Shown: positions 1-8,843 of the stretch, in pieces
Layout of the letters: every line of letters starts with the position of its first letter
How positions within the stretch are numbered: position 1 is the stretch's first letter
Assembly (NCBI RefSeq): GCF_017368455.1
Contig: NZ_JAFNJU010000001.1
Location: 62,001 to 126,000, forward strand
Source: Proteiniclasticum aestuarii
GTDB taxonomy: Bacteria > Bacillota > Clostridia > Clostridiales > Clostridiaceae
Length of the DNA: 64,000 bases
Direction of reading: 5' to 3'
Made by a program: the position numbers and the translations under genes
The notes under the pieces: model-generated
Told to the model about the DNA's origin: nothing
Seen by the model: the letters and a program-made list of their open reading frames with translations, nothing else
The model's database searches: none

Positions 1-2
1 TT

Positions 3-530
3 TCAGTATTCAATTCCGACTCTGGATGACACGCCTTTACTGTAATAATGTCTGCAGTTCACCATTTCCGTCACCAGGTCTGCTTTCTGCATCAGTCTAT
101 CCGATGGGTCTCTGCCCGTCAGAATCACTTCCATATGCGGCGGTCTCGTTTCCAGAAGTTTTATCACATCCGCTTCCTCCACCAGACCATGATGCATGGC
201 AGCCATGATTTCATCCAGAACCAGTATGTCCATGGGTTCTGTTTCGATTCTCTTCATCAGTTCGATCCATTCCCCCTTCACTTTTGACTTCAATGCCCCC
301 TGCTCTTCTTCTGAAAGGGTATGGAAGAAACGCACGGTTTCCGCTAATTTCAGATGTGTGATCTGTTCATTTTGTCCCATACTGACTTCCTCGCCGGTCC
401 GGATCCCTTTCAGAAACTGAACAAACAGGACTTTTTTTCCTCTGCCTGCCGCACGAAAGGATAATCCCAATGCGGCCGTTGTCTTTCCTTTTCCCTCTCC
501 TGTATAGATCTGTACAAATCCTTTATTCAT
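3..530 (-). CDS. cobA: Cob(I)yrinic acid a,c-diamide adenosyltransferase
   Basis: This cytosolic enzyme (CobA/CobO/BtuR family) transfers the 5'-deoxyadenosyl group of ATP to cob(I)alamin or cobyrinic acid diamide to give the coenzyme form. The protein is 175 aa, the usual family length, with an N-terminal P-loop GEGKGKTT at residues 11-18 and a Walker B-like VLDEI near residues 105-109. The ATG has a clear AAGGAGG site. It overlaps the end of the transporter ATPase gene by 8 bp and is the last gene of the B12 operon visible here; the operon could continue beyond the window edge. Complete: the TGA stop lies at positions 3-5. Confidence 0.95.
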   Translation of the reverse strand: MNKGFVQIYTGEGKGKTTAALGLSFRAAGRGKKVLFVQFLKGIRTGEEVSMGQNEQITHLKLAETVRFFHTLSEEEQGALKSKVKGEWIELMKRIETEPMDILVLDEIMAAMHHGLVEEADVIKLLETRPPHMEVILTGRDPSDRLMQKADLVTEMVNCRHYYSKGVSSRVGIEY

Positions 531-1326
531 ATGAACCTCCTTGCTTGCTTATTTCTGTTGGAATGACATGGGGTTTGCCAGAAGAAGGATTTCTGATGAT
601 CATGCAGTTCATCTTGTATATTTCTCTGATTCTCTCTTCCGTAATGACTTCTTCTGGGGACCCCATGGCTTTGATTTCTCCATGATTCAAAAGAATCACG
701 GAATCACTGAATTCGATGGCGAGGTTCAGATCGTGAAGCACTGCCACCACTGTGATTTCCCTGGACTTCGAAAACCCGGATACGGTCTTCAATATTCCGA
801 TCTGATGATGGATATCCAGATGAGAAACCGGTTCATCCAGAAGAAGAATCTCCGTATCCTGTACCATGGCGCGAGATACGATGGCACGCTGTAGTTCTCC
901 TCCACTGATGCTTCGCACGGATCTGTCTTTGAGTCTCCATGTATCGGTGATCATCATGGCTTTTTCGGCCAGCTCCAGATCACTTCTGCTCTCAGTTTCA
1001 AATCGCTTCAGATAGGGAGACCGTCCCATGAGCACCATATCCAGCACGGAGAAATCGAAATCCATTCGCGTTTCCTGCGGAACTACTGCCAGTCTCTTTG
1101 AAAGTTCTTTCACGGAAATCGATGTGATATCTTTTCCATTGATATACACACAATTTTGATCGGCGCGCAGTACCTTCTGAAGATTCTTAAGCAGTGTAGT
1201 CTTTCCAGAACCATTGGGTCCTAGTATGCTGTAGAACCGGCCTTTTTCCAGTGAAAGATCTATGCCGCTGAGAACAGAAGCTGCCTCATAGGAAAAGTCC
1301 AGATTATTCACAGTGATCATTTTCAT
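523..1326 (-). CDS. btuD: Corrinoid ABC transporter ATP-binding protein (BtuD/FepC type)
   Basis: ATPase subunit that powers import of a corrinoid across the membrane together with the permease encoded just upstream. In 267 aa it shows Walker A GPNGSGKT (residues 36-43), the Q-loop glutamine at about 84, the ABC signature ISGGE at about 140-144, Walker B LLLDEP near 161-166 and the switch histidine at 198. It overlaps the permease gene by 4 bp and the adenosyltransferase gene by 8 bp, so translation is probably coupled. The family also carries siderophores and haem; B12 is inferred from the surrounding operon. Confidence 0.93.
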   Translation of the reverse strand: MKMITVNNLDFSYEAASVLSGIDLSLEKGRFYSILGPNGSGKTTLLKNLQKVLRADQNCVYINGKDITSISVKELSKRLAVVPQETRMDFDFSVLDMVLMGRSPYLKRFETESRSDLELAEKAMMITDTWRLKDRSVRSISGGELQRAIVSRAMVQDTEILLLDEPVSHLDIHHQIGILKTVSGFSKSREITVVAVLHDLNLAIEFSDSVILLNHGEIKAMGSPEEVITEERIREIYKMNCMIIRNPSSGKPHVIPTEISKQGGSYE

Positions 1327-2378
1327 AGAGAAATCCCCCTTAATTTTGTTCTGCGCAGCAGATAGATGAAATAGGGTGCCCCAAAGAGTGCAGTGACGGC
1401 CCCTACAGGTATTTCCATGGGCGATAATACTGTCCTTGCCAGCGTGTCGGATACAATCATAAACACTGCACCCCCTATGGCCGAGAACGGAATCAGCACC
1501 CGATGGTCCGGACCCAGAAGCAGTCTGACCCCATGGGGAACGATGAGACCCACAAACCCGATGATTCCGCTGGAAGATACGATAAATGCGATCATTAGAG
1601 AAGACACCACCAGAAGCACTTTTTTCGTCTTTTCAATCTCCACGCCCAGATTATGGGCTGTATCATCCCCCGCCATCATAAGATTGAGATCTCTCGCATA
1701 AAACAGGATGATCAGCGTACCCATGCCCACCACAGGAAGGAGATAGAGAATCTGCCCCCATCTGGCAGCCGCCACGGAGCCCATGGTCCAGAAAATGATG
1801 CTGTCTGCCTGGTCCCTGTTGAAAATCATCAGGATGGAAATCATGGCGGAAGCCATGGCGCTGACCGCAACCCCCGCAAGAAGAAGCGTCACTGCCGGAA
1901 TCTTTGTGCCGACTTTCGCGATCTCATATACACAGACCACTGTAAGAATCGCACCAAGAAAGGCCATGAGCTGAACAGACGGAAATGGTCCTGCAAGAAA
2001 GGTGCCACCAAGTGTGATGGCAATGCTCGCACCCAAGGCCGCTCCTGAAGATACCCCGATGACATAAGGATCTGCCATGGGATTTTTGAACATACCCTGA
2101 AAGGCCGCGCCCACCACAGAAAGTCCCATACCTATGACAGCTGAGAGAATCACTCTGGGCAGTCGTATGTTCAGCATGATGACTTCGTGGGTTTTCATCC
2201 CTTCTTTCTGAATCAGTTTTCCCGCTACCGGCAGTTTTCTTATGAGAATCGAGAGCGCATCCATGAAGGATATATCCGCTGCGCCAAGGGTGCTGGCAAA
2301 GATCATCAGCGTCAGAAGGCTCAGAAGGAGCAGGAAGAAAAGGGATCGATAAAATCCCTTTCTTTCAATAAAGCTCAT
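1323..2378 (-). CDS. btuC: Corrinoid ABC transporter permease (FecCD/BtuC family)
   Basis: Integral membrane permease of the FecCD family, 351 aa, with many hydrophobic segments (first near residues 12-32) and the typical GAAFQG and NPMADPYVIG motifs of this family. It should form a homodimer with two copies of the ATPase and receive substrate from the lipoprotein encoded upstream. The ATG follows an AGGTGG site. It starts 8 bp after the binding-protein gene and overlaps the ATPase gene by 4 bp. Corrinoid specificity is inferred from the riboswitch-controlled operon. Confidence 0.93.
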   Translation of the reverse strand: MSFIERKGFYRSLFFLLLLSLLTLMIFASTLGAADISFMDALSILIRKLPVAGKLIQKEGMKTHEVIMLNIRLPRVILSAVIGMGLSVVGAAFQGMFKNPMADPYVIGVSSGAALGASIAITLGGTFLAGPFPSVQLMAFLGAILTVVCVYEIAKVGTKIPAVTLLLAGVAVSAMASAMISILMIFNRDQADSIIFWTMGSVAAARWGQILYLLPVVGMGTLIILFYARDLNLMMAGDDTAHNLGVEIEKTKKVLLVVSSLMIAFIVSSSGIIGFVGLIVPHGVRLLLGPDHRVLIPFSAIGGAVFMIVSDTLARTVLSPMEIPVGAVTALFGAPYFIYLLRRTKLRGISL

Positions 2379-2386
2379 CTTGCCAC

Positions 2387-3358
2387 CTATTTGAACGCAT
2401 CCGGATGAATGAGTCTGGCCAGAGCGTAGAATCCTTCCGCCAGTCTTGGACCCTGCCTGTCAATAAGATTGTTGTCAATTTCAAAGACATTCCCTTCCTT
2501 CACGGCACGAAGATCCTTATATCCGTTCGCTTCCATCACACCGCTTTTCGCATCATAGTACTCTGACACGATGAGAAGATCCGGATCATGTTCAACGATT
2601 TTTTCTACGCTGTAGCTCCAGCCTTCCACATCATCGGCGATGTTTCTGCCATTGGCCATGCCGATCATCTCACTGATGAATGTATCTCCGCCTGCCGTAT
2701 AGTCTCCAAACTCGCCATACCCGACAACGTAATACACACTGGGGGCTTCCAGTCCCTTGACTTTCTCCGTAACCTCCTGAATGGAGGCCTTCATCCCTTC
2801 TATCAGCTGATCTGCAGTGCTTTTTTCATCCGTGATTTCTCCAAGAGCCTCAATGACACCGAAGACCCCTTCAAAGCTGTCATTGGGATTCAGTACAATC
2901 ACCTGAATATCCAGCTCACTCAGTTTTTCATAGACATCCTCACTGAAGTGTGTAGACGCGATGACAAGATCTGCCTCAAGCTCCACGATCTTCTCGATAT
3001 TCGGCTCCTTCAGGCTGCCGATGGACTGCACATCAGCTGTTTCCACAGGATAATCACAGTAATCCGTTCTCCCCACCAGAAGCTCTTCCGCTTCCAGAGC
3101 AAAGATTGTTTCTGTAATACTTGGGGCAACGGAAACGATTCTTTCCGGTTTCTTCTCCAGGACCACCTCAGCCCCGAAGGAGTCTTCTATGGTTAACGGA
3201 TAAATCGTATGCTCTTCATTCACTTCTTCCGCATCTGCCGGCGTTTCGATGGTTTCACTCTCTATTGGCGCGTCTGCTTCCTCTTTCACGCCGCATCCGG
3301 TGAAAACACCTGCCGTAAGGATTATTCCAGTCAGTAACGCTGCTATTCTTCTTTTCAT
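2387..3358 (-). CDS. btuF: Corrinoid-binding lipoprotein (BtuF family)
   Basis: Substrate-binding lipoprotein of the class III (helical-backbone, FecB/BtuF) type, 323 aa. A signal peptide ends in VFTGC, placing the lipid-modified cysteine near residue 22, followed by an acidic linker. The body has the family pattern PERIVSVAPSITETIFAL followed by a second lobe. I start at the ATG at 3358, which follows GGAGTG at a good distance, rather than at a GTG 9 bp upstream. It lies between cobD and the permease in the B12 operon. The ligand (B12, cobinamide or another corrinoid) cannot be read from sequence. Confidence 0.92.
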   Translation of the reverse strand: MKRRIAALLTGIILTAGVFTGCGVKEEADAPIESETIETPADAEEVNEEHTIYPLTIEDSFGAEVVLEKKPERIVSVAPSITETIFALEAEELLVGRTDYCDYPVETADVQSIGSLKEPNIEKIVELEADLVIASTHFSEDVYEKLSELDIQVIVLNPNDSFEGVFGVIEALGEITDEKSTADQLIEGMKASIQEVTEKVKGLEAPSVYYVVGYGEFGDYTAGGDTFISEMIGMANGRNIADDVEGWSYSVEKIVEHDPDLLIVSEYYDAKSGVMEANGYKDLRAVKEGNVFEIDNNLIDRQGPRLAEGFYALARLIHPDAFK

Positions 3359-3417
3359 TTCTATCACTCCAGTTTTTTATTTTTTGTCCGATTCGTTCTT
3401 TTTTCCTGTTTCATTCT

Positions 3418-4467
3418 CTAGCTCCGATCCATCTTTTTCAGTTCAGCTAGAAGCTTCCTGTTTGAAGCGTGGTCCTTGATGGCGATTCTGAATGCATAGT
3501 CGCTGAGTCCCTTGAATCCGATGGGAAGTCGGATCAGAAGCCCTGCTCCAAGAAGCATCTCCTGAATCTTCTCCGCCTTATGTGTCTTCGAAGTCACCAG
3601 TATGAAATTCGAATCCGTGGGAAGAAAAGTGAAGTCTCTAAGCTTCTCCAGTTCCTTCATAAAGAAAGTTCTTTCCTCCAGAATCCATTTTCTGGTCGCT
3701 TCCTGATATGTTCTGTCATGAAGCACGGTCTGCCCTGCAAGGTCCGCCAGGGAATTGATGTGCCAGGGTTCCATGCGCTCTTCCACTTCACTGGCCAGTT
3801 CCATCTGATGAAACACACCATACCCCAGCCTGACTCCAGGCATGCCGAAGTATTTCGTCAGGGCTCTGATGACGATGATATTCTCCTCTTTTGCGTCTAG
3901 GATGCTTGTTTCCGGATAGTCCCTGGTAAACTCGATGAAGGTCTCATCAATGACCAGATATCCCCGTCTTTCCTTTATCATTTCCCCCAGAGCAAGGAGC
4001 TCATCTTTTGACGTCAGCGTGCCGGTGGGGTTGTTCGGATTGCATAATATGACCAGGTCCTTCTCCTCCAGAAGATCCGCTAGCGCCCGTCCGTCGAGCT
4101 TTCCCTCCCTGTCATAGAGGACTTCTTCCTGTACAGGAATCCCAGCCATCCTGGCGGCTCTTTCATATTCCGAGAAGGTAGGGCATGCTATGAGCACTCT
4201 CTTCACAGGGAGCGCCTGTATGGTTTTATAGATCACTTCGATGGCACCATTTCCCAGTACCACATGAGCTTCCTGGTCCAGCTGAAGATAGCTCATTATG
4301 GATGCCTTCAGTTTTCTGTATTGCCTATCCGGATATCTGGTTAGGCAGGACAGATCTTCAAGGAGAACCTTGCTGAAATGCTCCGGAATCCCCAGGGGAT
4401 TGATGTTGGCACTGAAGTCTGTCATTTCTTCTTTGTACCGGTAGATATCACCACCATGATAATTCAA
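3418..4467 (-). CDS. cobD: L-threonine-O-3-phosphate decarboxylase (CobD)
   Basis: PLP enzyme of aminotransferase fold I that makes (R)-1-amino-2-propanol phosphate, the linker between the corrin ring and the nucleotide loop. In 349 aa it shows the N-terminal HGGD motif at residues 4-7, NPNNPTG at 143-149, the Asp of VIDE near 174 and the PLP lysine K205 in RALTKYFGMP. Histidinol-phosphate aminotransferases are close relatives, but the HGGD start and the context favour CobD. The start codon is TTG: it follows a strong AGGAGGTGA, and the first ATG (residue 15) would remove HGGD. TTGA overlaps the cbiB stop by 4 bp. Confidence 0.9.
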   Translation of the reverse strand: MNYHGGDIYRYKEEMTDFSANINPLGIPEHFSKVLLEDLSCLTRYPDRQYRKLKASIMSYLQLDQEAHVVLGNGAIEVIYKTIQALPVKRVLIACPTFSEYERAARMAGIPVQEEVLYDREGKLDGRALADLLEEKDLVILCNPNNPTGTLTSKDELLALGEMIKERRGYLVIDETFIEFTRDYPETSILDAKEENIIVIRALTKYFGMPGVRLGYGVFHQMELASEVEERMEPWHINSLADLAGQTVLHDRTYQEATRKWILEERTFFMKELEKLRDFTFLPTDSNFILVTSKTHKAEKIQEMLLGAGLLIRLPIGFKGLSDYAFRIAIKDHASNRKLLAELKKMDRS

Positions 4468-5450
4468 AACAAATCACCTCCTTTCGATATCAGTGCGTGG
4501 ATGAGACTACAGGTCAGTGCAAAGAGAATCGTGGCGCTATACATCAGCCGATGGACCTTTCTGATGTCCTCCACTTCCGGAAGGTTTCTTTCATCGCCAA
4601 TGAATGGTTTCTGCACCATCTTTCCAGCATAGATTGCATCTCCTCCAAGCTGAATGCCTAGCGCTCCAGCTGCAGCTGCCTCTGGATGAGCGGAGTTCGG
4701 ACTTTTATGATTTCTTCTGTCCCTTCTCCATATATGAAAACTTTCTCTGAAGGAATAACCAGGCAGAAGCGAAGACAGTATGAGGAAAAGAGCCGTGAGA
4801 CGCGCGGGAATGTAGTTCATAAGATCATCCATTTTTGCTGAAACATAGCCTAGATCCCCGTACCGCTCATCTTTGTACCCCACCATGGAATCCAGCGTGT
4901 TCACCGCTTTGTAGGCCCACAGAAGCGGTGCCCCTCCAAGAAAGGCATAGAAAAGAGGCGCGATGACTCCATCTGAGGTGTTTTCTGCTACAGTCTCCAC
5001 GACAGCTCTGATGATGCTCTCCCGTTCAAGGGATTCTGTGTCTCTTCCCACAATACAGGAAAGGCGTTTTCTGGCTTCTGGAAGATTATCTCTTTGAAGG
5101 GGCATCATCACTTTACCGCTTTCTCTTTCCAGGGACCTGGCCGCAAGGCCAAGCCAGATGAGCAGGATCTGCAGCAGGATAAGAAGAAATGGATGGATTC
5201 TCGCCGCGATGAAGAGCAGACCGTATACCGCAAGAAAGGTTCCCGATACCGTGGCGATCCACAAGAGAAGCCCCCATAATCTCAGACGTCCAGGTGATGC
5301 CTTCCTCTCTCTGATTCGTTTTTCAGCATTTGAGATGAAAAGACCGATGCCTCTGACCGGATGATAGATCCATACCGGGTCGCCCTGAAGAAAATCCATC
5401 ATCAGCGCAAGCAGAATATAGACCGTCTCAGTTTTCAGCAAGTATTGCAT
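4464..5450 (-). CDS. cbiB: Adenosylcobinamide-phosphate synthase (CbiB)
   Basis: Membrane enzyme that attaches aminopropanol phosphate to adenosylcobyric acid. The 328 aa product starts MQYLLKTETVY and continues with the family features GDPVWIYHPVRGIG and NTLDSMVGYKDERYGDLG, between several membrane segments. The open frame extends 80 codons further upstream inside cbiP, but the ATG at 5450 follows a GGAGA site and gives the normal family N-terminus. It overlaps the cbiP end by 23 bp and cobD by 4 bp. Confidence 0.92.
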   Translation of the reverse strand: MQYLLKTETVYILLALMMDFLQGDPVWIYHPVRGIGLFISNAEKRIRERKASPGRLRLWGLLLWIATVSGTFLAVYGLLFIAARIHPFLLILLQILLIWLGLAARSLERESGKVMMPLQRDNLPEARKRLSCIVGRDTESLERESIIRAVVETVAENTSDGVIAPLFYAFLGGAPLLWAYKAVNTLDSMVGYKDERYGDLGYVSAKMDDLMNYIPARLTALFLILSSLLPGYSFRESFHIWRRDRRNHKSPNSAHPEAAAAGALGIQLGGDAIYAGKMVQKPFIGDERNLPEVEDIRKVHRLMYSATILFALTCSLIHALISKGGDLF

Positions 5451-6927
5451 AGATTTTCTCCATATCCGTATGCTCCCGTACGATCTGTGCCAGTTTATCC
5501 AGCTCTTTCTCCCGATGGTCCCAGTAATCGGTGATGGTTTCCTCCAGGGGAGAAATCCCTTTCCTGGTGCAGAGATAATCCAGGAGAGATCTGGTAAAGC
5601 CTGCATTTTCAAAGATTCCATGAACATAGGTGCCGAATATGCCTTGCTCCCTGTCCATGACCCCTTCCTCCAAAGGATGCACTTCCTCATTGCTTCTCTT
5701 TGTGAGGGTCAGAAGCGGGGAATACTTCACTTTGTGCCGGCTTTCTCCCATATGGATCTCATAGCCTGAAATCTTCGCCTCACCGAAGGGACTGATGCCT
5801 TCCACGAGAAAGGTCTTCTTCTCCTCTTCAAACCGGGTCTCCATCCTGAGTAGGCCAAGCCCCTCTGTCTCCAGCCTGTCGGTTTCCACCCCGTATGAAT
5901 CACAGATTCTTTCACCCAGCATCTGATACCCTCCGCAGATGCCCATGATCGGAGTCCCAGCCTTCTGTGATCTCAGAACTCTTTCATCCATTCCGCTCTC
6001 TTTCATTTTCTGAAGATCTTCCATCGTGGACTTGGTTCCAGGCAGTATGATCAGGTCCGGATGACCGATTTCCTCGTGAAGTCCAACAAAACGGAGGCTG
6101 ACCTCCTTCAAAGCGGATAGAGGCTGAAAATCCGTGAAGTTCGATAGATGTGGAACGCGTATCACCGCAATATCCAGTTTGGGATCTTCATCTTTCCTGA
6201 AATGCATAAGATCCATGGCACTGTCTTCCTCATCCAGATCCAGTGAAAAGAAGGGGATAACCCCCAGAACAGGTATTCTGATGAGCCTTTCCAGCTCTTC
6301 TATGCCTGAGGTGAGAAGACTCGGGTCTCCTCTGAACTTGTTGATGATGACCCCTTTGATTCTATTCCTTTCCGCCTCCTCCAATAGCATCACGGTACCG
6401 TAGATGGAGGCGAATACACCTCCTCGGTCGATGTCCGCCACAAGGATCACCGGCGCATCCACCATTTCCGCAAAGCCCATATTGACGATATCGTCGGCTC
6501 TGAGGTTGATTTCAGCAGGACTTCCCGCCCCTTCAATGACCATGATGTCGCTTCGTTCCGAAAGATCGCCATAAGCGGAAACAATCAGATCCTTCAGTTC
6601 GTGCTTGTAACGGAAATAGTCTGATGCCTTCATATTCTTCACCGCTTTTCCCATGACAATGACCTGAGACTTCTGGTCTGTCGTAGGCTTCAGAAGGATC
6701 GGATTCATGGACACGTGGGGTGCTTTTCTGGACGCCTGCGCCTGCAGTACCTGTGCTCTGCCCATTTCATGTCCTTCTGTGGTCACGTGGGAATTCAGTG
6801 ACATGTTCTGGGATTTGAACGGAGAAACGCTGTACCCGTCCTGTGTGAAGATGCGGCATAAGGCTGCCGCCAGAACACTTTTTCCCACTGAGGAAGATGT
6901 ACCCTGGACCATGATGTTTCTGCTCAT
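5428..6927 (-). CDS. cobQ: Cobyric acid synthase (CbiP/CobQ)
   Basis: ATP-dependent, glutamine-using enzyme that amidates four side chains of adenosylcobyrinic acid a,c-diamide. The 499 aa protein, a normal length, has an N-terminal dethiobiotin-synthetase-like domain with P-loop GTSSSVGKS (residues 9-17) and a C-terminal glutamine amidotransferase domain with the cysteine of MGICGGYQML and the histidine of TYVHGIF. The start has a GGGAGG site. It lies 3 bp after cobC and overlaps cbiB. Confidence 0.96.
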   Translation of the reverse strand: MSRNIMVQGTSSSVGKSVLAAALCRIFTQDGYSVSPFKSQNMSLNSHVTTEGHEMGRAQVLQAQASRKAPHVSMNPILLKPTTDQKSQVIVMGKAVKNMKASDYFRYKHELKDLIVSAYGDLSERSDIMVIEGAGSPAEINLRADDIVNMGFAEMVDAPVILVADIDRGGVFASIYGTVMLLEEAERNRIKGVIINKFRGDPSLLTSGIEELERLIRIPVLGVIPFFSLDLDEEDSAMDLMHFRKDEDPKLDIAVIRVPHLSNFTDFQPLSALKEVSLRFVGLHEEIGHPDLIILPGTKSTMEDLQKMKESGMDERVLRSQKAGTPIMGICGGYQMLGERICDSYGVETDRLETEGLGLLRMETRFEEEKKTFLVEGISPFGEAKISGYEIHMGESRHKVKYSPLLTLTKRSNEEVHPLEEGVMDREQGIFGTYVHGIFENAGFTRSLLDYLCTRKGISPLEETITDYWDHREKELDKLAQIVREHTDMEKIYAILAEN

Positions 6928-6930
6928 AAA

Positions 6931-7521
6931 TTATTCCTCCCTGATGTTCATTCTTTCTATGGTTGTGTGACCGGAATCTTTCAGAAGAACGCTGTATGCT
7001 CCATGCTGAAAGCTGAAGTTCCAGAAGAGGCTGTCCTCTCCGGTAAGAAGCAGTGATGTCAGAAGCTGCAGTACCCCTTTATGGGTGACGATGAGGACAT
7101 TCTTCTTTTCTTCCGTCAGCACCTGTTCATAAAAACCATGGACTCTGTCATAGAAGTCCCCGTACTTTTCACCACCTGGCGGAGCATAGTTTCTGTAATC
7201 TGAAGACCAGTTTCCGAATTCTTCCGGGAATTTCTCCATACACTCCGTATAGTGCATCCCTTCCCAGAGACCGAAATCCATCTCCAGGAGCGCTTCTGAT
7301 GTCTTCAGGTTTTTTCCGCCTGTGATGAGCCTTGCTGTATCCATGCACCTTTTCATGGGACTTGCATAAATCTCGTCAAAATCAATACCCGATAGCAGTC
7401 CGCCCAGCTTCTTGCTCTCCAGTATGCCTGTCACATTCAGCGGACAATCCGTGAGGCCGTAGTAGATACCACTCTTGTTCCAGTCCGTCGTGCCGTGTCT
7501 TACAAAGTAGTATCGGGTCAT
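6931..7521 (-). CDS. cobC: Alpha-ribazole phosphatase-like histidine phosphatase
   Basis: Histidine phosphatase superfamily member, 196 aa, with the phosphate-accepting RHG motif at residues 8-10 (YYFVRHGTTDWN) and a distal histidine in THKGVLQ. In B12 operons this family removes the 5' phosphate from alpha-ribazole phosphate or from adenosylcobalamin 5'-phosphate. It overlaps cobS by 4 bp and is followed 3 bp later by cobQ. The superfamily includes phosphoglycerate mutases, so the assignment rests on position in the operon. Confidence 0.88.
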   Translation of the reverse strand: MTRYYFVRHGTTDWNKSGIYYGLTDCPLNVTGILESKKLGGLLSGIDFDEIYASPMKRCMDTARLITGGKNLKTSEALLEMDFGLWEGMHYTECMEKFPEEFGNWSSDYRNYAPPGGEKYGDFYDRVHGFYEQVLTEEKKNVLIVTHKGVLQLLTSLLLTGEDSLFWNFSFQHGAYSVLLKDSGHTTIERMNIREE

Positions 7522-8270
7522 AGCAGTCCACCTCCCTGAGGCAGCAGCAGAAACACGGGCAGAAAAAGGAGCTCAGCCATCTCATTCATGGCACCCAGTG
7601 TATCTCCGGTGAGTCCATTGAGAAGCTTCTCCAGATGTCCTCTGAAGAGCAGCATCATGAATAAGATCAGAACAAGAGCAGATACCCCGGGAAGACCCGT
7701 AAGAATATAGAGGAGAATCGCCCCCACTGTTCCTGCATAGATGGAATCTCGGGGCAGCGTCTTTCCGATGAAAAGGTTGCCAAGCCCCTCTTCTCTTGCG
7801 TACCGGCTGCCCCATAGCATCACCGCCATGGAGGTTCTTCCCGCCACAGGCAAGACAACAAGAATCCGGATCAGAAGCGATTCCTCCACTTCCAGAAGAA
7901 ACAGAAACTTCAGCAAAAGTGAAAGGATCAGCGCCAGAACCCCATGGGTCCCGATACGGCTGTCCTTCATGATGCGCAGCATCTCTTCTCTTCTGCGTGC
8001 GGACAGGATCCCGTCCATGGTATCCGCAAGACCATCATGGTGCAGACCTCCGGTGAGATGAATGACGAAGGCCATGGAGAGCGCCACGGCGACTTCTCTG
8101 CTGAAAAACCGCATTGCCAGCACCGCCACTGCCGCCTGGAGCAGACCCACCAGAAGACCTGCAACCGGAAAGAAACGGACGCCTTTTCTCATCCTTTCCG
8201 CATCGAATCCGATTCTTTCCGGAATCGGAATTTTCGTGAACAGGGCAATCACCTGCAGTAAAACACTCAT
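7518..8270 (-). CDS. cobS: Adenosylcobinamide-GDP ribazoletransferase (cobalamin 5'-phosphate synthase)
   Basis: Integral membrane enzyme joining adenosylcobinamide-GDP to alpha-ribazole (phosphate), the final assembly step. The 250 aa protein has several hydrophobic helices and the hallmark acidic motif HHDGLADTMDGI near residues 76-88. It overlaps cobU (end) and cobC (start) by 4 bp each, so translation of the three is probably coupled. The ATG follows AAGGAGG. Confidence 0.95.
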   Translation of the reverse strand: MSVLLQVIALFTKIPIPERIGFDAERMRKGVRFFPVAGLLVGLLQAAVAVLAMRFFSREVAVALSMAFVIHLTGGLHHDGLADTMDGILSARRREEMLRIMKDSRIGTHGVLALILSLLLKFLFLLEVEESLLIRILVVLPVAGRTSMAVMLWGSRYAREEGLGNLFIGKTLPRDSIYAGTVGAILLYILTGLPGVSALVLILFMMLLFRGHLEKLLNGLTGDTLGAMNEMAELLFLPVFLLLPQGGGLL

Positions 8271-8839
8271 GAGGGATTCCCCTCCTTGATCTTCAGCGGA
8301 ATGCCAGCTACCAGAAGGTAGACTTCATCCGCTTCCGCGGCAAGCATCTGATTGATGCGGCCGGCCAGATCGCGGAACTGTCTTGACAGAGCCGTCTCCG
8401 GAACCAGCCCCATCCCGATTTCATTGGTGACCAGAATGACCGTATAAGACATAGATCGCGCTACAGCAAGAAATTTATGAAGCCCCAGCTTCGCCTTTTT
8501 CTCGAAATCCGACCAGAACTGCTCTGAATACTGGTCTTCCTGAAAATCAGGATGATGAAACAGCTGATTGGTCAGCATCACCGTGATGCAGTCCAGAAGA
8601 ATTCCGTCGTAAACGCGATTTTTTTCGTTGAGCTTTCTTTCCAGATCAGAAAATGCTTCCAGCGTTTCCCATGCTTCCGGTCTCTGGGCTCTATGGTGGG
8701 CAATCCGCCTCTCCATCTCTTCATCCAGGGGTGTGGCTGTGGCGATATAGAGCACCGCGTCTCTTCCGGAGAGCAGTTTCTCCGAGAACCCGCTTTTTCC
8801 GCTTCTCGCTCCGCCCGTTACCAGTATGACTTTCCCCAT
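8267..8839 (-). CDS. cobU: Adenosylcobinamide kinase / guanylyltransferase (CobU)
   Basis: Bifunctional enzyme that phosphorylates adenosylcobinamide and transfers GMP to it, making adenosylcobinamide-GDP for CobS. The 190 aa product has the P-loop GGARSGKS near its N-terminus, a histidine-rich stretch (RRIAHHRAQRP) that should carry the guanylylated histidine, and NEIGMGLVPE typical of the family. I chose the ATG at 8839, eight bases after AAAGGAG; an upstream ATG at 8857 overlaps that site. It lies 4 bp after cblS. Confidence 0.94.
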   Translation of the reverse strand: MGKVILVTGGARSGKSGFSEKLLSGRDAVLYIATATPLDEEMERRIAHHRAQRPEAWETLEAFSDLERKLNEKNRVYDGILLDCITVMLTNQLFHHPDFQEDQYSEQFWSDFEKKAKLGLHKFLAVARSMSYTVILVTNEIGMGLVPETALSRQFRDLAGRINQMLAAEADEVYLLVAGIPLKIKEGNPS

Positions 8840-8843
8840 GAAC

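Noticed and set aside
5451..5690. 80-codon N-terminal extension of CbiB
   Set aside because: It overlaps the end of cbiP in another frame, has no family similarity, and the ATG at 5450 has a good ribosome site.
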